This document shows, in pieces, positions 63,861-64,000 of a DNA stretch of 64,000 bases. Under the pieces are notes generated by a model that was not told the DNA's origin, did not search any database, and saw nothing but the letters and a program-made list of their open reading frames with translations. Location of the stretch: contig NZ_JAQUOY010000004.1 in NCBI RefSeq assembly GCF_028716865.1, forward strand, positions 62,001-126,000, read 5' to 3'. The DNA is from Candidatus Methylomirabilis sp. Lineage in GTDB: Bacteria; Methylomirabilota; Methylomirabilia; Methylomirabilales; Methylomirabilaceae. The translations under genes were made by a program, and so were the position numbers. Every line of letters begins with the position of its first letter. Position 1 is the stretch's first letter.

Positions 63861-64000
63861 TCACTCCAAGGCGCGGACGGCGTTTCGGAGGTCGCTGATG
63901 TGGCTCGCCTTGATGGGGGTCTGCTGCGCCACGAGGGTTTCATAACTGGAAGGGGATGGTCCGCCGGTCTCGTTCAGCGCCTGCCGAAGTTCGTCCATGT
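63861..64000 (-). CDS. C terminus of a further secreted protein with the same ELR module, cut by window edge
   Basis: Minus-strand frame open from the right window edge, ending LVAQQTPIKASHISDLRNAV-RALE and TGA at 63863-63861. Identical in DNA to the end of the peptidase gene. The rest of the protein lies beyond the window. The peptidase start is 1 bp after this stop, so the two would be one operon. Confidence 0.8.
   Translation of the reverse strand, partial: MDELRQALNETGGPSPSSYETLVAQQTPIKASHISDLRNAVRALE

Overview
The window reads as a chromosomal segment of a moderately GC-rich, Gram-negative environmental bacterium. Signs of this are a Wzz/Wzy-type surface polysaccharide locus, CMP-activated ulosonic acids, an O-antigen-ligase-like protein and several secreted proteins with signal peptides. 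I see no rRNA, tRNA or other phylogenetic marker, so the taxon is a guess. The mix of genes (SCP-type thiolase plus Zn-ribbon/OB partner, DUF1015, many MNT/HEPN, PIN and Uma2 genes, ELR-repeat secreted proteins) would suit a deep-branching soil or sediment lineage such as NC10/Methylomirabilota, at low confidence.

Layout. (1) 0-4 kb: housekeeping-like genes: the 3' part of a thiolase with its Zn-ribbon partner, a nitrilase-fold protein whose catalytic Cys is Ser, and a DUF1015 protein. (2) 4-12 kb: a first group of envelope genes (GDP-fucose synthase, glycosyltransferases, methyltransferase, Wzz-like protein) with nucleotidyltransferase/HEPN genes between them. One of these is a single-chain MntA-HepT fusion. 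(3) 12-54.4 kb: a large polysaccharide locus headed by a promoter and a NusG-like specialised elongation factor. It holds an ABC flippase candidate, a non-canonical ulosonic-acid module (17.3-23.8 kb), methyltransferases and glycosyltransferases, an asparagine-synthase-like amidotransferase, a nucleotide-sugar dehydrogenase, a second NeuB/NeuA/cupin module (33.6-35.8 kb), a third NeuB (frameshifted), a Wzy-like polymerase, a DegT aminotransferase, a complete UDP-L-FucNAc pathway (46-49.2 kb), a PglC-like initiating phosphoglycosyltransferase, and an O-antigen-ligase-like protein on the opposite strand. (4) 54.4-60.3 kb: a repeat-rich secreted protein followed by a small toxin-antitoxin island (MazEF-like, MNT/HEPN, AbrB/PIN, plus Uma2) packed with fragments of GDP-mannose dehydratase, MNT/HEPN and secreted-protein genes. 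(5) 60.3-64 kb: a secreted M36 (fungalysin-like) metallopeptidase gene read through two in-frame TAG codons, and the 3' end of a neighbour sharing a 140-bp identical C-terminal module.

How it fits together. A PglC-like enzyme would start a lipid-linked glycan. FnlABC-type enzymes, GDP-fucose synthase, the 3,5-epimerase-like SDR, the nucleotide-sugar dehydrogenase and the DegT enzyme would supply modified hexoses. NeuB/NeuA pairs would supply CMP-ulosonic acids. Glycosyltransferases and methyltransferases would build and decorate the repeat unit. An ABC flippase, Wzy and Wzz would export and polymerise it. The NusG paralogue probably helps RNA polymerase through this very long locus. Many recombination scars (truncated rfbF, gmd, MNT and GT fragments, a 215-bp direct repeat around an AT-rich insert) show that the locus is being reshuffled. 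No transposase, integrase or CRISPR array was found.
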